Shown here: piece after piece, positions 1 to 6,732 of the stretch
Position numbering within the stretch: position 1 is the stretch's first letter
Layout of the letters: the number at the start of each line of letters is the position of its first letter
Source of the DNA: Planctomycetota bacterium
GTDB lineage: Bacteria; Planctomycetota; Phycisphaerae; UBA1845; PWPN01
Assembly: GCA_016209665.1 (NCBI GenBank)
Contig: JACQVT010000454.1
Span: forward strand, 1-9,531
Direction of reading: 5' to 3'
DNA length: 9,531 nucleotides
The notes under the pieces: model-generated
Database searches by the model: none
What the model saw: the letters and a program-made list of their open reading frames with translations, nothing else
Told to the model about the DNA's origin: nothing
Position numbers and translations under genes: made by a program

Positions 1-23
1 ATGCTGGCTTGGTCGGTCGCCAT
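1..23 (-). CDS. Possible start of a gene downstream of leuC (runs off the left edge)
   Basis: On the minus strand an ATG at 23 opens a frame reading MATDQAS up to the window edge. It is preceded by AGGGAG at 31-36, seven bases upstream, a good ribosome-binding site. It starts 27 nt after the leuC stop codon, so it would be the next gene of the same operon. leuD, the small subunit of isopropylmalate isomerase, is a common partner in this position, but seven residues cannot identify it and they do not show a leuD motif. The call rests only on start context and spacing. Confidence 0.4.
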
Positions 24-49
24 TTCGGGTCTCCCTGCCTGGGACCCCA

Positions 50-1450
50 TTATACCACGCCGGCGGTGCCGGTGGGGATCGGGCCGGTGACGTAGTCGCG
101 GGGATCGGTGACGTGGCCGGTGAGGGCGGAGGCGGCCACGGTGAGCGGGCTCGCGAGGTAGACGCCGGCGTTGCGGTCGCCCATGCGGCCGGGGAAGTTG
201 CGGTTCGTGGTGCTGATGCAGGTTATGGCCGAGTTCAACCGGCCGAACGTGTCCTTGGGGCCGCCGAGGCAGGCGGCGCAGGAGGCCGGGCCCATCGTGC
301 AGCCGGCGTCGGCGAGCACGTCGTGGATGGACTTTTCGCCGCCGGCCTTCGGTTCGCCGCGGAGGTTGAGCCGCAGCATGTCGGCGTGCACCTCGGTCGA
401 GCCGGGTACGACGAACGTCGGCACCTTCACCGATTTGCCGTTGAGGATGGCCGCGGCGAAGATCATGTCGGTGATCTTGCCGCCGGTGCACGAGCCGATG
501 TACGCCCGGTCGACGTTCACGCTCCGGCAATTGCGGGCGATGTCCTTGTTGTCGGGCGAGTGCGGCTTGGCGACCAGCGGCTCGAGCTTGGCGAGGTCCC
601 ACTCGTGGACGTAATCGTACTTCGCGCCGGGCTCGTCCTTGACGATCTCCCAGTCAGGGCGGTTCGAGCGGGCCTTCACGTAGGCCAGCGTCTTGTCGTC
701 TACGTCGCAGACGCCGTTCTTGCCGCCGGCCTCGATGGCCATGTTGGTCAGCGTCATGCGGTCCTCGAGCGTGAGGCTGGCGATGCCGTCGCCGGTGAAG
801 TACATGGCCTTGTAGGTTGCCCCGCTGACGCTGATCTCGCCGATGACGGCCAGGATGAGGTCCTTGGCGGTCAGATACGGCGGGATCTGCCCGTGGAAGA
901 CGAACCTCATGGTGGGCGGCACCTTGAGCCACAGCTTGCCGGTGCCCAGGACAAAGCCGGCGTCGGTGTTGCCGATGCCCGTCGCGAATTGGCCGAAAGC
1001 TCCGGCGGTGCAGGTATGGCTGTCAGTGCCGAGCAGCACCTCGCCGGGCCGCAGGTGGCCCTCTTCGGGCAGAGCCTTGTGGCAGACGCCCTTGTAGTGC
1101 GTCTGCGTCGGGTCCTGGTAGGGGTTGGGCATCCCCTCGCCCTGGATGAAATCGGGATCGTAGTAGTACTTGATGCCCTGCTCGCGGACGAAGTCGCGGA
1201 GGATCTGGATGTTGCGATGGGCGTGGGTGTCGGCGGTGAAGATGTAATGGTCGGGGATGATCACCACCCGCTGGGGGTCCCAGACCTTGGCCTTGGGGCC
1301 GAACTGCTCCTTGAACACGCCGATGGTGCCGGGGCCGCACACGTCGTGCGTCATCAGCACGTCGACGTTCACCCAGACGTTGTCCCCCGCGGCAACGGAC
1401 GCCTTGCCCGCGTGCCGGGCAAGGATACTCTCGGTCATGGTCATTGGCAT
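50..1450 (-). CDS. leuC: 3-isopropylmalate dehydratase large subunit (LeuC), plant/cyanobacterial-like type
   Basis: With the LeuD small subunit this cytoplasmic iron-sulfur enzyme isomerises 2-isopropylmalate to 3-isopropylmalate in leucine synthesis. The 466-residue protein is a complete aconitase-family large subunit. Seen in it are TMTESILARHAG at the N-terminus, LMTHDVCGPG at 32-41, IPDHYIFTADTHAHRN at 65-80, GTDSHTCTAGAFGQFATGIG at 141-160, IGSCTGGK at 318-325, SCAACLGG at 390-397 and STTNRNFPGRMG at 413-424. Cys321, Cys391 and Cys394 are the expected [4Fe-4S] ligands. From memory these segments match the chloroplast isopropylmalate isomerase large subunit closely, which favours leuC over homoaconitase. 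The ATG at 1450 is supported by GAAGGA at 1460-1465, nine bases upstream. A second possible start (MTMTES, two codons in) would change little. Substrate is inferred from family. Confidence 0.93.
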   Translation of the reverse strand: MPMTMTESILARHAGKASVAAGDNVWVNVDVLMTHDVCGPGTIGVFKEQFGPKAKVWDPQRVVIIPDHYIFTADTHAHRNIQILRDFVREQGIKYYYDPDFIQGEGMPNPYQDPTQTHYKGVCHKALPEEGHLRPGEVLLGTDSHTCTAGAFGQFATGIGNTDAGFVLGTGKLWLKVPPTMRFVFHGQIPPYLTAKDLILAVIGEISVSGATYKAMYFTGDGIASLTLEDRMTLTNMAIEAGGKNGVCDVDDKTLAYVKARSNRPDWEIVKDEPGAKYDYVHEWDLAKLEPLVAKPHSPDNKDIARNCRSVNVDRAYIGSCTGGKITDMIFAAAILNGKSVKVPTFVVPGSTEVHADMLRLNLRGEPKAGGEKSIHDVLADAGCTMGPASCAACLGGPKDTFGRLNSAITCISTTNRNFPGRMGDRNAGVYLASPLTVAASALTGHVTDPRDYVTGPIPTGTAGVV

Positions 1451-1482
1451 GGTTGGCGATCCTTCGGGTGCCTAGGATATTC

Positions 1483-1511
1483 ATTCTAGCGGGCTAGCCT
1501 GTGCAGAACAA
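1483..1511 (-). promoter_or_regulatory. Candidate sigma70-type promoter for leuC
   Basis: Reading the minus strand, TTGTTC (1506-1511) is followed after 17 nt by TAGAAT (1483-1488), which is 5 of 6 to the -10 consensus; the -35 is weak at 3 of 6. Transcription would start near 1476, about 25 nt before the leuC ATG. This is the only good hexamer pair I found in the 193-nt gap between leuC and the restriction gene. I saw no convincing terminator for the upstream restriction operon in this gap, so leuC might also receive read-through. Confidence 0.35.
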
Positions 1512-1643
1512 TGCCCCGACAACAGCGAGACGGGGATCTGCCAGTCGGCCGGGATACAGACAGATCGGACAGAGAAAACGTGCGGTCAGATCGAATCCTA
1601 CTGTCATCGGGTTGAGTGCCCCGAGAGCGATCGCGGCGGGACA

Positions 1644-2495
1644 TCATGCCGGCGTCCATCGCGTCCTTGCCGACAGTTTGGCCTCGATGTCCGCGAGAAT
1701 CACGCTCAACTCGACATTTGCCTGTTCCTGGAGCCCCAGCGCCATCGAGATGCCGGCAGCATCAGTACTGCGTCGCTCGGCCAGTTGGAGGCGGTGGGAA
1801 GTGCCGTGTTGATCGAGTGAGTAGGCGTGAAAGTGCATGGCATGTCCGAGCTTCGGGTCGGAGAGATGGTCCAGGGTAAACTCACGCCCCATGTATTCCA
1901 ACAGCCGGTCTTGAACGATGAGAACAAGATGCTTCGAGATGTGCTCGAAGGTCTGGATCTTGTGATGGAGTTGGACCAGAATCGTCTTCGCCGTCATCTT
2001 CCAGTTGATGCCATAGGGTTTGGGTGACTTTGCGGCCCTGGCGTCGGTCGGGGCACCCACCGATTTCAGGAACCTCGGCCGTGCTGGCCATACCGTGCCC
2101 GTCGTGTCGAGCGTCTGCAGTTCGATGCCCACGAAATCAACCGGCTTGCCCTTCGTGGCGGACACCAGGAAGTAATCCACACTGCCGCCCGGCAGCGTCA
2201 TCTCCGGGATGACGTGTAGCTCGTTGCCAGGCTCGTGGAGCGTAAGCAGGTGCAGACAGTCCGCGAATATCTGCCTTCCTTCCAGCAGGCGGAATGGACA
2301 GATCATGACGGGCTGTCTGGCGGCGCCGTGGAGGACGGTACAGGTGCCGATCGAAATGCGCGGCTGACTCTTCCTGACCTTGATGCAGGTGCGACCGAGG
2401 TAGGGGCAACGCTGGGTCCTGATGGCTGCCTTCCAGTCGACACCCGCCTCGTGTGACGTGGGATGCCCGAAGAGTTCCACGATGTCGTGACTCAT
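1644..2495 (-). CDS. NotI/EagI-like type II restriction endonuclease
   Basis: Predicted endonuclease of a restriction-modification pair, 283 residues. The N-terminus VELFGHPTSHE resembles the start of NotI as I remember it. Cys30, Cys37, Cys52 and Cys66 (in RCPYL, TCIKV, GTCTV and ICPFR) have the order and spacing of the NotI four-cysteine iron site. Asp107 in GGSVDYFLVS, then Glu125 and Gln127 in FVGIELQTLD, match the NotI variant of the PD-(D/E)xK active site, where E-x-Q replaces E-x-K. The length is nearer EagI (about 300 residues) than NotI (383). The start ATG overlaps the methyltransferase stop by 4 nt (ATGA, 2492-2495), so translation is probably coupled and the methylase is made first. 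By family the site may be a CGGCCG-type palindrome, but specificity cannot be read from the sequence. All catalytic residues are present, with no frameshift. Confidence 0.82.
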   Translation of the reverse strand: MSHDIVELFGHPTSHEAGVDWKAAIRTQRCPYLGRTCIKVRKSQPRISIGTCTVLHGAARQPVMICPFRLLEGRQIFADCLHLLTLHEPGNELHVIPEMTLPGGSVDYFLVSATKGKPVDFVGIELQTLDTTGTVWPARPRFLKSVGAPTDARAAKSPKPYGINWKMTAKTILVQLHHKIQTFEHISKHLVLIVQDRLLEYMGREFTLDHLSDPKLGHAMHFHAYSLDQHGTSHRLQLAERRSTDAAGISMALGLQEQANVELSVILADIEAKLSARTRWTPA

Positions 2496-3661
2496 AGCAG
2501 GGACTCACACCGCTCCCTGGCGGAACTGATGTACTCAGGGGAGATGTCGATCCCGACCGACTTGCGCCCCAGTTGCATGGCGACGAGGTTGGTCGTGCCC
2601 GTTCCGCAAAAGGGATCGAGGGCCAGTCCATCGGGAGGACAAGTGGCGAGCAGGGGTATCCGGCACAGATCGGCCGGATAGGGTGCGAAGTGGGTTTTGC
2701 GTTTCTGCGTATCCTCCGGAAGGATGTCCCATACGTCGCCCGGCTTGCTGCCATTGGGATGGTACTTGAGGAAGTAGAACCCGCGTTGTTGCAGTTCGCG
2801 GGCACGGCCGGAGACTTGCTCGGAGTCGGAATGGGTGGTCCTCTGTTGCCTGCGGATGATCATCCGGAAGTCCGCCACATCCCCGCAGCGAACAGAGTCG
2901 AGCATGTCTTCCAGCGCCGCGTAGGCGATGCTCTTTTCGTGTTCAGTGAGCGATGTTGACAGTTCAATCTGGCGACGGTAACGGACGCCGGTTACACCCG
3001 TCGCGGACACCACGGCCCCATTGACCACCTGTGCCTTCTTGGGGGCAGTTCTGATTCCATCGATGTCGTAGTAGTACCCCTTTGCGCTCTTCACGAAATG
3101 AAAGACCGGCTCATGCACGTTGCGCAGCTTGTCATCCGTGTTGTCGGGTGAGCCCTTTACCTTGTTCCAGACAATCTGGTTTCGGAGCACCCATCCCTGT
3201 TGATCTAGCATCGCGAGGGCCACACGCCAGGGGATTCCCAAGAGGCACTTATTCAGGTAGGTGTCTCCGATGTTGAGCCAGAACGAACCGCTAACCTTCA
3301 GCGTGCGGTGGACTGCCTGGAAGACCTGAAGCAGGGACTCGACATACGCGTCGTGAGTGTGCTCGAGCCCGATACCGCCGCCCGAGTACTCTCGTTTACC
3401 CCAATAGGGAGGGCTCGTCATGCAGCAGTCGAACACCTCCGCTGGGAGTCGACGCAGGACCTGAACGGCGTCGCCACAGAAGAACAGCGGTCGTCGCCGG
3501 CTTGTGGACAGGTAGTCCTGAAGCTCAGAAGCCGGATCGGGGTCCGGGCCACCCTTTGGATCGCCGGTGATTTGTTCTAACGCTCCTCTTGCCATTGGCA
3601 ACCAGTCCCATGTTCTCAGGGCTGAGTCCACCCTGGATCGCGGCACCTCAGCCCTTTTCAC
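2492..3661 (-). CDS. Beta-class DNA methyltransferase (probable N4-cytosine) of the restriction system
   Basis: S-adenosylmethionine-dependent methyltransferase of 389 residues, the protective partner of the overlapping NotI-like endonuclease. FFCGDAVQVLRRLP at 60-73 leads into the catalytic motif TSPPYWGKREY at 82-92. GDVWDILPE is at 308-316, HFAPYPADL at 324-332, and the cofactor-binding motif DPFCGTGTT at 349-357 is near the C-terminus, followed by GIDISPEYI. Catalytic motif before cofactor motif is the beta-class order. TSPPYW suits N4-cytosine or N6-adenine; a NotI/EagI-type site has no adenine, so N4-cytosine is inferred. The GTG at 3661 has GGAG five bases upstream. A later ATG at 3595 (MARGALEQ) is an alternative with a poor ribosome-binding site, and either keeps all motifs. 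Residues 205-300 contain a stretch between motifs that could be part of the target-recognition region. Confidence 0.88.
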   Translation of the reverse strand: MKRAEVPRSRVDSALRTWDWLPMARGALEQITGDPKGGPDPDPASELQDYLSTSRRRPLFFCGDAVQVLRRLPAEVFDCCMTSPPYWGKREYSGGGIGLEHTHDAYVESLLQVFQAVHRTLKVSGSFWLNIGDTYLNKCLLGIPWRVALAMLDQQGWVLRNQIVWNKVKGSPDNTDDKLRNVHEPVFHFVKSAKGYYYDIDGIRTAPKKAQVVNGAVVSATGVTGVRYRRQIELSTSLTEHEKSIAYAALEDMLDSVRCGDVADFRMIIRRQQRTTHSDSEQVSGRARELQQRGFYFLKYHPNGSKPGDVWDILPEDTQKRKTHFAPYPADLCRIPLLATCPPDGLALDPFCGTGTTNLVAMQLGRKSVGIDISPEYISSARERCESLL

Positions 3662-3936
3662 CTGAACTCCGGGCTCATAGTCTATCCAGTGAGGGCCCGA
3701 GGCGGAAGGCCGTCGAGTCTGAGTTCGGCCCGAAGGCGGGCCCGGCTACCCGAGGCGAGCGACTGGGGCCTGCGGCCTGGCTGCCCTCAGGTCGCGGGAT
3801 GTCCGTCTTCCCGCAGGCAGATCGAGTCATCGTTGGACGAGAGCCATCCGTTTGATGCCTGCCGGAGGGCAGGATTGGGCGATCGCGAGACAGGCGAACG
3901 GCGAAGTGGTACGCTCAAGGCCAAGGAGGTGGCGCC
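3662..3936. other. Intergenic region with two short hairpins between divergent genes
   Basis: These 275 nt separate the minus-strand restriction operon from the plus-strand small gene. The region holds GGCCCG-AAGG-CGGGCC (3727-3742) and CCTGCC-GGAG-GGCAGG (3858-3873), both 6-bp stems with 4-nt loops and neither followed by a T run. Open frames here are poor in recognisable protein features and are probably not genes. Promoters for both flanking genes should lie here, but I found no convincing hexamer pair for either. Confidence 0.4.
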
Positions 3937-4416
3937 ATGGCATTTCGACTCGGTGAGCAGGTGGTCCGGGGCGGGGTCGACAACACGAAGAAGAATTCCG
4001 TGAACGGCTGGCTGGAGTTGCGAGGGATCAGCCACCGCGTGGCCCTCAATCTGACCGGGGGCTGCGACGCCGACCTGGCGGGCCGGCACGTGCAGTTTCG
4101 GGTCCGCGGCTGGGCGGTGGATGAAGATGACAAGCCGGCGAGCGAGGAAGCCGAGAACGCCGCCATCGAGCAGCCCGGGCTCAAGGGGTTCGCGTGGCAT
4201 CAGATCGGCCCCACGGGGACGATGACGGCGGCGCGGAAGGTGCGGGTGGCCGACTGTCCGGCCGAGGAGTTGTACGCGCGGTGCCTCGATGAGCCGCCGC
4301 CCATGGAGTGGAAGCGGTGCCTGTACCTGGAGGAGTTGCGCGGCACGCAGTGGGTCCAAGGCTTCAGCACCTGCGAGTTTTGCGATGCCTGTCAGGCCGA
4401 GTTCGATCGCGAGTAA
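3937..4416 (+). CDS. Conserved hypothetical cysteine-rich small protein
   Basis: Soluble protein of 159 residues with no signal peptide or membrane segment. The start is well set: AAGGAGGT at 3923-3930 lies six bases before the ATG. The N-terminal half has the string NGWLELRGISHRVALNLTGG (23-42) then CDADLAGRHVQFRVRG (43-58). This recalls a planctomycete hypothetical family, remembered only loosely, in which a 'G+(I/L)WL.GR..PL.LDLEGNC..DLAG..L.F' pattern occurs. The C-terminus carries CEFCDAC (Cys146, 149, 152), and further cysteines are Cys43, 107, 116 and 128, so a bound metal or disulfides is possible. The last 32 nt overlap the next gene in another frame, suggesting co-translation. I cannot assign a function. 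Confidence 0.72.
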   Translation: MAFRLGEQVVRGGVDNTKKNSVNGWLELRGISHRVALNLTGGCDADLAGRHVQFRVRGWAVDEDDKPASEEAENAAIEQPGLKGFAWHQIGPTGTMTAARKVRVADCPAEELYARCLDEPPPMEWKRCLYLEELRGTQWVQGFSTCEFCDACQAEFDRE

Positions 4417-5125
4417 ACGTCGATGGCGGCTCCGGTGGGTCCTGCCCGGGCTGCTGGCCATCGTTCTGGCGACGGCAGGGGGGCTGTGGCTGGCGTTCCA
4501 GCACGTACCGGCGTGGTATCGGCCGGTGGAGATCGCACCGGACCAGATGCAGGCGGTGCGCGATGACCTGGTGCGGGTCCAGTCAGCCTTCGGGGAGCAC
4601 CTTGCCCTGGCGAGCGAGCCGTTCGAGTACCGGATCTCACAGGACCAGATCAACTCCTGGCTCGCGGCGCGGGAAGACATCTGGCCGTTGTCGCGGGAGT
4701 GGTTGCCGCCCGGCGTGAGCGAGCCGTTCGTCACCATCGACCCGGCGGGCATCCGCCTGGCGGCGGCCTGTCGCTACGGGTCGGTGCAGACCGTCCTGAG
4801 CGCGCGGGTCATGGTCCGTGCGGATGAGAACCAGGTCCACTTCCAGGTGATCGAGACACATAGCGGCTCGCTGCCGGTGCCCAGGGGCTGGCTGCGGGAT
4901 CGTCTGGCGAGCGTCCCGCCACCTGCTGAGTTCCCGTGGGCCGCGAATGGACGCGGCGATGGCGATCCGGCGTCAGTCGCCGACGTCCTCGAGGGGGTGT
5001 CCGTGCCGAACACCGGCGTCTGGTGGGAACCCAAGCGGCCTTACCGCGTCATCGCCGTTCGGCTGGAGGATGGAGCGATCGTTCTGGCCATCCGTCCTTT
5101 GCCATACCGGGGATCGTGCAGGTGA
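4385..5125 (+). CDS. Hypothetical single-pass membrane protein
   Basis: Predicted 246-residue protein. A basic N-terminus (KRRWRLRW, 11-18) is followed by one hydrophobic segment at about 18-38, so it is anchored in the inner membrane with the remainder outside the cytoplasm. The large C-terminal part includes SQDQINSWLA (85-94), FVTIDPAGIRLAAAC (115-129) and SLPVPRGWLRDRLASV (162-177). Patterns of the type 'Q.(I/L)NSWL' with alternating beta-strand-like segments occur in some lipid-binding membrane-anchored domains, but I do not recognise the family. The open frame extends back to 4289. I prefer the ATG at 4385 because upstream residues look like out-of-frame translation of the preceding gene; the ribosome-binding site is weak, consistent with coupling through the 32-nt overlap. 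It ends 11 nt from the convergent gene at 5137, with no terminator visible between. Confidence 0.65.
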   Translation: MPVRPSSIASKRRWRLRWVLPGLLAIVLATAGGLWLAFQHVPAWYRPVEIAPDQMQAVRDDLVRVQSAFGEHLALASEPFEYRISQDQINSWLAAREDIWPLSREWLPPGVSEPFVTIDPAGIRLAAACRYGSVQTVLSARVMVRADENQVHFQVIETHSGSLPVPRGWLRDRLASVPPPAEFPWAANGRGDGDPASVADVLEGVSVPNTGVWWEPKRPYRVIAVRLEDGAIVLAIRPLPYRGSCR

Positions 5126-5136
5126 AGCGGCAAGCA

Positions 5137-5529
5137 CTAAGCGGGTTGGGTCCGATAAACCATCCAGGCGTCGGAATCGTCTGCAGCGGCGATTTCGTAG
5201 CTGCCGATCAATACGGAACCGTTCAAGTGGACGGTCCACCGCCGCGGCTGCTGGTCGAGCAGCGTGTAGGTTCCGCGGTCGATCCTGACGACGTGGCCCC
5301 GGTTGCCCGAGACCGGGCCCTCGTAGTCCAGGTACAATCGTCGGTGGTCGGGGATCCGCCGGGCGGGAACCGGCCGGGCGTTCGGGGACGAGGCGAGCGT
5401 TGTCGGGCTCTGGAGCAACTGCCACGTGGCTAGAACTCGTCCCTGGTCCAGGCACAGGTCCCAGTGCTCGCTGTCGGGCAGGACGTGGTGCAGCAACACG
5501 AAAGGTCTGGGCGGCGCCATCCGTACCAT
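5137..5529 (-). CDS. Stand-alone LigD-type 3'-phosphoesterase domain protein
   Basis: Predicted 130-residue protein similar to the N-terminal phosphoesterase domain of bacterial DNA ligase D, which removes 3'-phosphate or 3'-ribonucleotide ends before ligation. Family signature: KHDARRLHYDFRLE, then DHPLEY-x-x-FEG, then GxYGxGxVxxWDRGTY. Here it is FVLLHHVLPDSEHWDLCLD (10-28), VLATWQL (32-38), PDHRRLYLDYEGPVSGNRG (60-78) and VVRIDRGTYTLL (80-91). His15, His22, Asp24, His62 and Tyr66 match the metal and catalytic positions as I recall them. The arginine of 'YDFRLE' is replaced by Cys26 and there is a one-residue longer spacing after His15. No ligase or polymerase domain is attached. The frame extends to 6528 but that part is antisense to the TPR gene. 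The start is ATG 5529 or ATG 5520 (MAPPRPF); neither has a strong ribosome-binding site. Confidence 0.72.
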   Translation of the reverse strand: MVRMAPPRPFVLLHHVLPDSEHWDLCLDQGRVLATWQLLQSPTTLASSPNARPVPARRIPDHRRLYLDYEGPVSGNRGHVVRIDRGTYTLLDQQPRRWTVHLNGSVLIGSYEIAAADDSDAWMVYRTQPA

Positions 5530-5545
5530 TGTATCTTGTGCCGTC

Positions 5546-5574
5546 TTGATTCCCCACTGTGGGCGGGATAGGAT
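5546..5574 (+). promoter_or_regulatory. Candidate promoter of the TPR lipoprotein gene, with palindromic spacer
   Basis: TTGATT (5546-5551) is followed after 17 nt by TAGGAT (5569-5574); each is 4 of 6 to the sigma70 consensus. A start near 5581 would give a leader of about 39 nt. The spacer contains the 11-nt palindrome CCCACTGTGGG (5553-5563), a possible operator. The same -35 hexamer, TTGATT, appears in the candidate promoters of the PEP-CTERM copies 2 and 3. The opposite-strand gene starts at 5529, so any repressor here could touch both. Confidence 0.4.
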
Positions 5575-5619
5575 ACCGCGGCGATGACGCCAAATCTCCT
5601 TGGCAGGGAGGCTGAGGTT

Positions 5620-6399
5620 ATGCGAACACGCCGATTGTTCTCGAGATTCGCGAGGGTGTCTGGCAGTCTGGTCCTGGCCTGCATGGTGACGGTCGTCGCC
5701 GGTTGTGCCGAGGACGTGAAGGACATCCGCACCGAAGGCATCCATCAGTTCCGCAATCACCAGCACATCGAGTCGATGGCGACGCTCCGCTACGCCTTGC
5801 GGAAGGAGCCTAACGACGCCGAGTGCAATTACTACATGGGGTTGAACTATCGGGCGTTGGCGGAGCGGCGCTTCCAGGAGGGCGACCTGCCGGCGGCCAA
5901 GCGGACGCTGGACGTGGCCCTGTTCTACTTCACCCAGGCGGTCAAGAGTTGGCCGAACTACATGGCCGCGGTCCAGGCCAAGACCGAGGCCCTCGCATCG
6001 CGCGGCAAATACGACTCGGCCCTGTCGGTGGCGGAGACCGTCGCCGACAACAACCGCGGCGTCGCCGACCACTTTGTGTTCCTCGGTGATGAGTATCGGG
6101 CCCGGGCGGATTACGACAACGCGCTGCGGGCCTACAAGACGGCTCTGGCCAGCGATCCGCAGAACGCGCGGGCGTACGCCGGCATGGCCCGGCTGTACTG
6201 GCAGGTCGGTGACCGGGAGTTGGCCGTTGATACTTTCACGCGGGCCCACGAGTTGAACCCGGCCGAGCCGGACGCCGCCGAAGCCCTCGCGGAGCTGGAG
6301 CATTCGGGCGAGAGTCACATGGCGGCCCCCCTGCCGCGGGTGCTGCCGCCGCAGGAGCCCAGCGGGAGCGGGACAAGCAGAATCTACTCCGGAGAATGA
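5620..6399 (+). CDS. TPR-repeat lipoprotein
   Basis: Predicted 259-residue exported lipoprotein. The N-terminus MRTRRLFSRF is basic, followed by a hydrophobic segment and the lipobox VVAGC, with Cys29 as the lipidated residue. The mature part is helical TPR-like repeats: about 36-65 (ending LRKEPNDAE), a longer irregular repeat 67-110, 111-143 (SRGKYDSALSVAETV), 147-180 (YDNALRAYKTALASDPQNA) and 181-214 (AVDTFTRAHELNPAEPDA). A proline-rich tail follows (237-249). Such proteins serve as assembly scaffolds; the partner is unknown. An upstream in-frame ATG at 5584 exists, but AGGGAGG at 5605-5611, eight bases before ATG 5620, decides for the shorter form, which also gives a normal signal peptide length. 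It is monocistronic by context: a candidate promoter precedes it and an intrinsic terminator follows. It is far shorter than the large TPR lipoprotein linked to PEP-CTERM systems. Confidence 0.85.
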   Translation: MRTRRLFSRFARVSGSLVLACMVTVVAGCAEDVKDIRTEGIHQFRNHQHIESMATLRYALRKEPNDAECNYYMGLNYRALAERRFQEGDLPAAKRTLDVALFYFTQAVKSWPNYMAAVQAKTEALASRGKYDSALSVAETVADNNRGVADHFVFLGDEYRARADYDNALRAYKTALASDPQNARAYAGMARLYWQVGDRELAVDTFTRAHELNPAEPDAAEALAELEHSGESHMAAPLPRVLPPQEPSGSGTSRIYSGE

Positions 6400-6455
6400 C
6401 GACGGCGCGGCCGCCAAGGGGTACTCCGTCGCGACCTTCATCCTCAACCTAAAGT

Positions 6456-6492
6456 CGGCGAGGGCCATTTTATCGGCTCTCGCCGCTTTTTT
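6456..6492 (+). terminator. Rho-independent terminator after the TPR lipoprotein gene
   Basis: CGGCGAGGGCC (6456-6466) pairs with GGCTCTCGCCG (6475-6485) as an 11-bp stem with one G-T pair and an 8-nt loop, followed by C and six T (6487-6492). It lies 57 nt past the stop codon. Confidence 0.9.
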
Positions 6493-6637
6493 GTGAGCAT
6501 TCGCGATTTTTCGCGGAGAATCTGCCATTCCAGGTTGACTTCGATGACCCCAACCCCCTAAGAAATAAGTGCCAGATGTATGGCGATGCCCATACAGCCG
6601 ACATTGGGGGGGTGTTCATCACCCGTTGTGTTCTAGG

Positions 6638-6667
6638 CTGATTCTCGCGCAGCGCCCGCGGTATGGG
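6638..6667 (+). promoter_or_regulatory. Candidate promoter of PEP-CTERM copy 1
   Basis: CTGATT (6638-6643), 18-nt spacer, TATGGG (6662-6667). It is weak against the consensus but shares the string TGATTCT and the 18-nt spacer with the better candidates upstream of copies 2 and 3. The leader to ATG 6733 would be about 60 nt, half that of the other copies. Other hexamers in this 240-nt gap (TTGACG at 6668-6673 and TTGACT at 6535-6540) lack a good -10. Confidence 0.25.
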
Positions 6668-6732
6668 TTGACGTGTTCCGTGGATCGGGAGATTCACTCG
6701 GGCGTACTGTCTATTCTGGAGGGGAGATCGTG

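Noticed and set aside
113..1489. Long plus-strand open frame (458 codons) opposite leuC
   Set aside because: It is antisense to a fully recognisable LeuC and its translation is a repetitive V/A/G/R/H-rich string typical of the complement of GC-rich coding DNA.
1514..1535. CCCCG/CGGGG inverted repeat as a terminator of the restriction operon
   Set aside because: It has only a 5-bp stem with a 12-nt loop and no T run on the minus strand.
3589..4003. Two plus-strand open frames in the 3662-3936 gap
   Set aside because: No ribosome-binding site, no recognisable motif, composition like non-coding GC-rich DNA, and overlap with both the methyltransferase start and the well-supported gene at 3937.
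5620..6399. TPR lipoprotein as the PEP-CTERM-system TPR lipoprotein (PrsT)
   Set aside because: As I recall that protein is several times longer; the present gene also has its own terminator and is not in the PEP-CTERM transcription unit.
5530..6528. N-terminal extension of the phosphoesterase frame
   Set aside because: The extra 333 residues lie antisense to the TPR lipoprotein and the terminator, and similarity to LigD begins only after the ATG at 5529.
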